DNA of 7,983 nt from Gammaproteobacteria bacterium (GTDB lineage Bacteria > Pseudomonadota > Gammaproteobacteria > Tenderiales > Tenderiaceae): NCBI GenBank assembly GCA_024276775.1, contig JAJRWO010000313.1:1-7983 (forward strand). Direction: 5' to 3'. Of the stretch, positions 7,035 through 7,983 are shown piece after piece. Every line of letters starts with the position of its first letter. Position 1 is the first letter of the stretch. The position numbers and the translations under genes were made by a program. The notes below the pieces were generated by a model. The model was not told the origin of the DNA. It was given only the letters and a program-made list of their open reading frames with translations, and searched no databases.

Positions 7035-7059
7035 GGTGGGCACATCTTTCGTGCCCACC
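7035..7059. terminator. Perfect 9-bp hairpin between convergent genes
   Basis: GGTGGGCAC (7035-7043) pairs perfectly with GTGCCCACC (7051-7059) around a seven-base loop. It lies between the convergent MoeA-like and slyX genes, where a shared transcription stop is expected. No T-run follows directly on either strand; on the minus strand five Ts (7024-7020) come ten bases after the stem. It may be a weak bidirectional terminator, or one copy of a dispersed GGTGGGCAC-type extragenic palindrome, a kind of element I associate with several proteobacterial genomes. Confidence 0.45.
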
Positions 7060-7128
7060 AAACTGAAGGGCAATTGCTTTGCAGCCTCTGGTTTTTCCTT
7101 CACAAGCCGCCGTGCGCTTGCCAGGCTA

Positions 7129-7329
7129 TCAATAGTGAGGGGGCGGTGTCTCTTCAGACAGAGAACGAACCAGGTCGCCACCCTGCTCCAACTGATTTTT
7201 CTGCCGCTTAACCACCTCAATCAAAGCATCAATCTGATCCTGCTGCTTAATTACCACTTGATTCAACTGTTCCACAGTCGCCTCAAAATAAGCCATCCGC
7301 ACTTCAATATCCTCAAACCGTTTATCCAT
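7129..7329 (-). CDS. slyX: SlyX family protein
   Basis: 66 residues from ATG 7329, which has GAGG (7338-7335) five bases upstream. The longer in-frame TTG start at 7353 has no such site. The protein matches SlyX throughout: an N-terminal amphipathic helix with the family pattern (RFEDIEVRMAYFEATVEQLN), an extended coiled-coil of about residues 4-49, and the hallmark C-terminal ETPPPHY. SlyX is a small cytoplasmic coiled-coil protein widespread in proteobacteria, with no established biochemical role; in E. coli it lies beside slyD. Here slyD is not adjacent: the neighbours are the convergent MoeA-like gene and the divergent 62-residue protein, so it is probably transcribed alone. Confidence 0.92.
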   Translation of the reverse strand: MDKRFEDIEVRMAYFEATVEQLNQVVIKQQDQIDALIEVVKRQKNQLEQGGDLVRSLSEETPPPHY

Positions 7330-7361
7330 AAGCACCTCAATACAAACCACCAAAAACCTGA

Positions 7362-7367
7362 ATTATA
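7362..7367 (-). promoter_or_regulatory. Possible -10 element for slyX
   Basis: The minus strand reads TATAAT exactly at 7367-7362, 32 bp before the slyX ATG, which would give a short leader of about 25 bases. No good -35 is visible at 16-18 bp upstream (ACCACT is the best), so the call rests on the -10 match and its position. Confidence 0.4.
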
Positions 7368-7470
7368 TAAGTTTGGCTAGCATGAGTGGTTGGTTATTTT
7401 AATGTCGGGATATCCAGGCACTTGCCCGAAAACAGACACCTGGGTTTAATCATCTAAGAAATATTCGATA

Positions 7471-7501
7471 TTGGCCGATAACCATTGTCTGTCAGTATAA
7501 A
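7471..7501 (+). promoter_or_regulatory. Weak candidate promoter for the 62-residue gene
   Basis: TTGGCC (7471-7476) and TATAAA (7496-7501) are 19 bp apart, longer than ideal, and lie just upstream of the Shine-Dalgarno at 7512. Some promoter is needed here, because the only gene to the left (slyX) runs away on the other strand. Confidence 0.25.
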
Positions 7502-7523
7502 AACCTTACACAGGTGATAAAAT

Positions 7524-7712
7524 ATGAAATGCGATGTGGTTTATACACATGCGAAACAATCAAGTGCCGCCCACGGTGACGATGAGCTCACACAATTACG
7601 CGGCCGCGGTTTTAAGGATGAACGCGCATATCTGGCGTTCTTACTGGAGCAAGAGCGCACTTGGGAACAAGAAAATTTTAACCAAGACAACAAAGAAACT
7701 GATACTGAATAG
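7524..7712 (+). CDS. Small acidic hypothetical protein (62 aa)
   Basis: I do not recognise this family. ATG 7524 has AGGTGA (7512-7517) at six-base spacing, and the TAG stop is followed within 25 bp by a good intrinsic terminator, so this is very likely a real monocistronic gene. The protein has a short N-terminal segment (MKCDVVYTHAK), a polar linker with HGDDE, a central basic stretch (RGRGFKDERAY), a likely amphipathic helix (about 34-50, YLAFLLEQERTWEQE) and an acidic hydrophilic tail. There is no signal peptide or transmembrane segment, so it should be cytosolic. It has one cysteine (Cys3) and no metal-binding cluster. The basic patch followed by a helix could be a small regulatory or adaptor protein, but nothing in the sequence shows a function. 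Confidence 0.72.
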   Translation: MKCDVVYTHAKQSSAAHGDDELTQLRGRGFKDERAYLAFLLEQERTWEQENFNQDNKETDTE

Positions 7713-7736
7713 TTAATCACCCAACAATGGCCCAGG

Positions 7737-7759
7737 CCCCGCTGAGACGGGGTATTTTT
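7737..7759 (+). terminator. Rho-independent terminator
   Basis: CCCCG (7737-7741) pairs with CGGGG (7748-7752) around CTGAGA, followed directly by TATTTTT (7753-7759). It stands 25 bp after the stop of the 62-residue gene and separates it from the next plus-strand gene. Confidence 0.85.
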
Positions 7760-7858
7760 GTGTCCGCAACCTATGCCTGAAACCAATACGGCAGCCTTCT
7801 GTATAAAAAGCTAAAATAGACCTCTTTCTCTACCCCACAGCTGACCACGGACACTTCG

Positions 7859-7983
7859 ATGCTACGATTGACAGAAATCAGGCTCCCCCTTGATCATTCA
7901 GCGGATGCACTGCGTGATGCCATCATCAAGCGCTTGCAGATCAGTCCAGAGGCTTTGCACGATGTCAGTATTGCCCGTCGTGG
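7859..7983 (+). CDS. FAD-dependent dehydrogenase (COG2509-like), N-terminal fragment (partial)
   Basis: The first 41 codons are visible and the frame is open to the right edge. The start MLRLTEIRLPLDHSADALRD and the later pattern ...IIKRLQISPEALHDVSIARR match the N-terminal module of a proteobacterial family annotated as an uncharacterised NAD(P)/FAD-dependent dehydrogenase (COG2509), in which this RNA-binding-like alpha/beta segment precedes the FAD-binding Rossmann domain. That Rossmann domain is beyond the window, so the assignment rests on the N-terminal motif alone. No strong Shine-Dalgarno is visible upstream (a GGA at 7849-7851 is the best). The terminator at 7737-7759 means it needs its own promoter, but I found no convincing one in the 100 bp between. 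Confidence 0.65.
   Translation, partial: MLRLTEIRLPLDHSADALRDAIIKRLQISPEALHDVSIARR

Noticed and set aside
7036..7380. 114-residue plus-strand open frame after the MoeA-like gene
   Set aside because: It is antisense to slyX, begins inside the hairpin, and has a low-complexity Leu/Asn/His/Ile composition with no motif.
7418..7446. CCAGG...CCTGG inverted repeat upstream of the 62-residue gene
   Set aside because: The arms are only five bases with a loop of about 20 bases; this is expected by chance and it is not placed like an operator or terminator.

Overview
The window looks like chromosomal DNA from a free-living, probably aquatic Gammaproteobacterium. This rests on a SlyX protein with the typical PPPHY tail, a large secreted M4 protease with a GlyGly-CTERM-type C-terminal sorting signal (a feature of Vibrio/Shewanella-like and related lineages with type II secretion), and a TPR protein paired with a short kinase. 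The coding regions are moderate in GC and the intergenic gaps are AT-rich. I cannot place the organism below class level.

Layout, left to right. (1) The 3' end of a TPR protein, most likely the tail of a response regulator, overlaps by ATGA a compact soluble histidine kinase, giving a two-gene signalling operon (1-1076, +). (2) A secreted pentapeptide-repeat protein (1147-1920, +) runs convergently into a 1233-residue secreted M4 (thermolysin-family) metalloprotease (1900-5601, -), and the two coding regions share their last 21 bp. (3) A 421-bp gap (5602-6022) holds no intact ordinary gene. On the minus strand it carries a well-started signal-peptide ORF that stops after 42 codons, with further coding-like sequence in other frames, so it may be a broken small secreted-protein gene just upstream of the protease. 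The AT-rich part next to it would hold the divergent promoters. (4) A short, divergent MoeA-like molybdopterin-binding protein (6023-7021, +) faces slyX (7129-7329, -), with a perfect 9-bp hairpin between them. (5) A 62-residue acidic protein of unknown function (7524-7712, +) has its own Shine-Dalgarno and a good intrinsic terminator. (6) The first 41 codons of what looks like a COG2509-type FAD-dependent dehydrogenase (7859-, +) run off the right edge.

Functionally this is a mixed neighbourhood rather than one pathway. The first two genes form a phosphorelay module. The protease and the pentapeptide protein are both exported but converge, so they are not an operon. No CRISPR array, tRNA/rRNA, insertion sequence or recognisable defence system is visible. 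The points most worth a second look are the degenerate active site and missing C-terminal domain of the MoeA-like protein, the multi-domain C-terminal half of the protease, the broken secreted ORF upstream of it, and the uncharacterised 62-residue protein.
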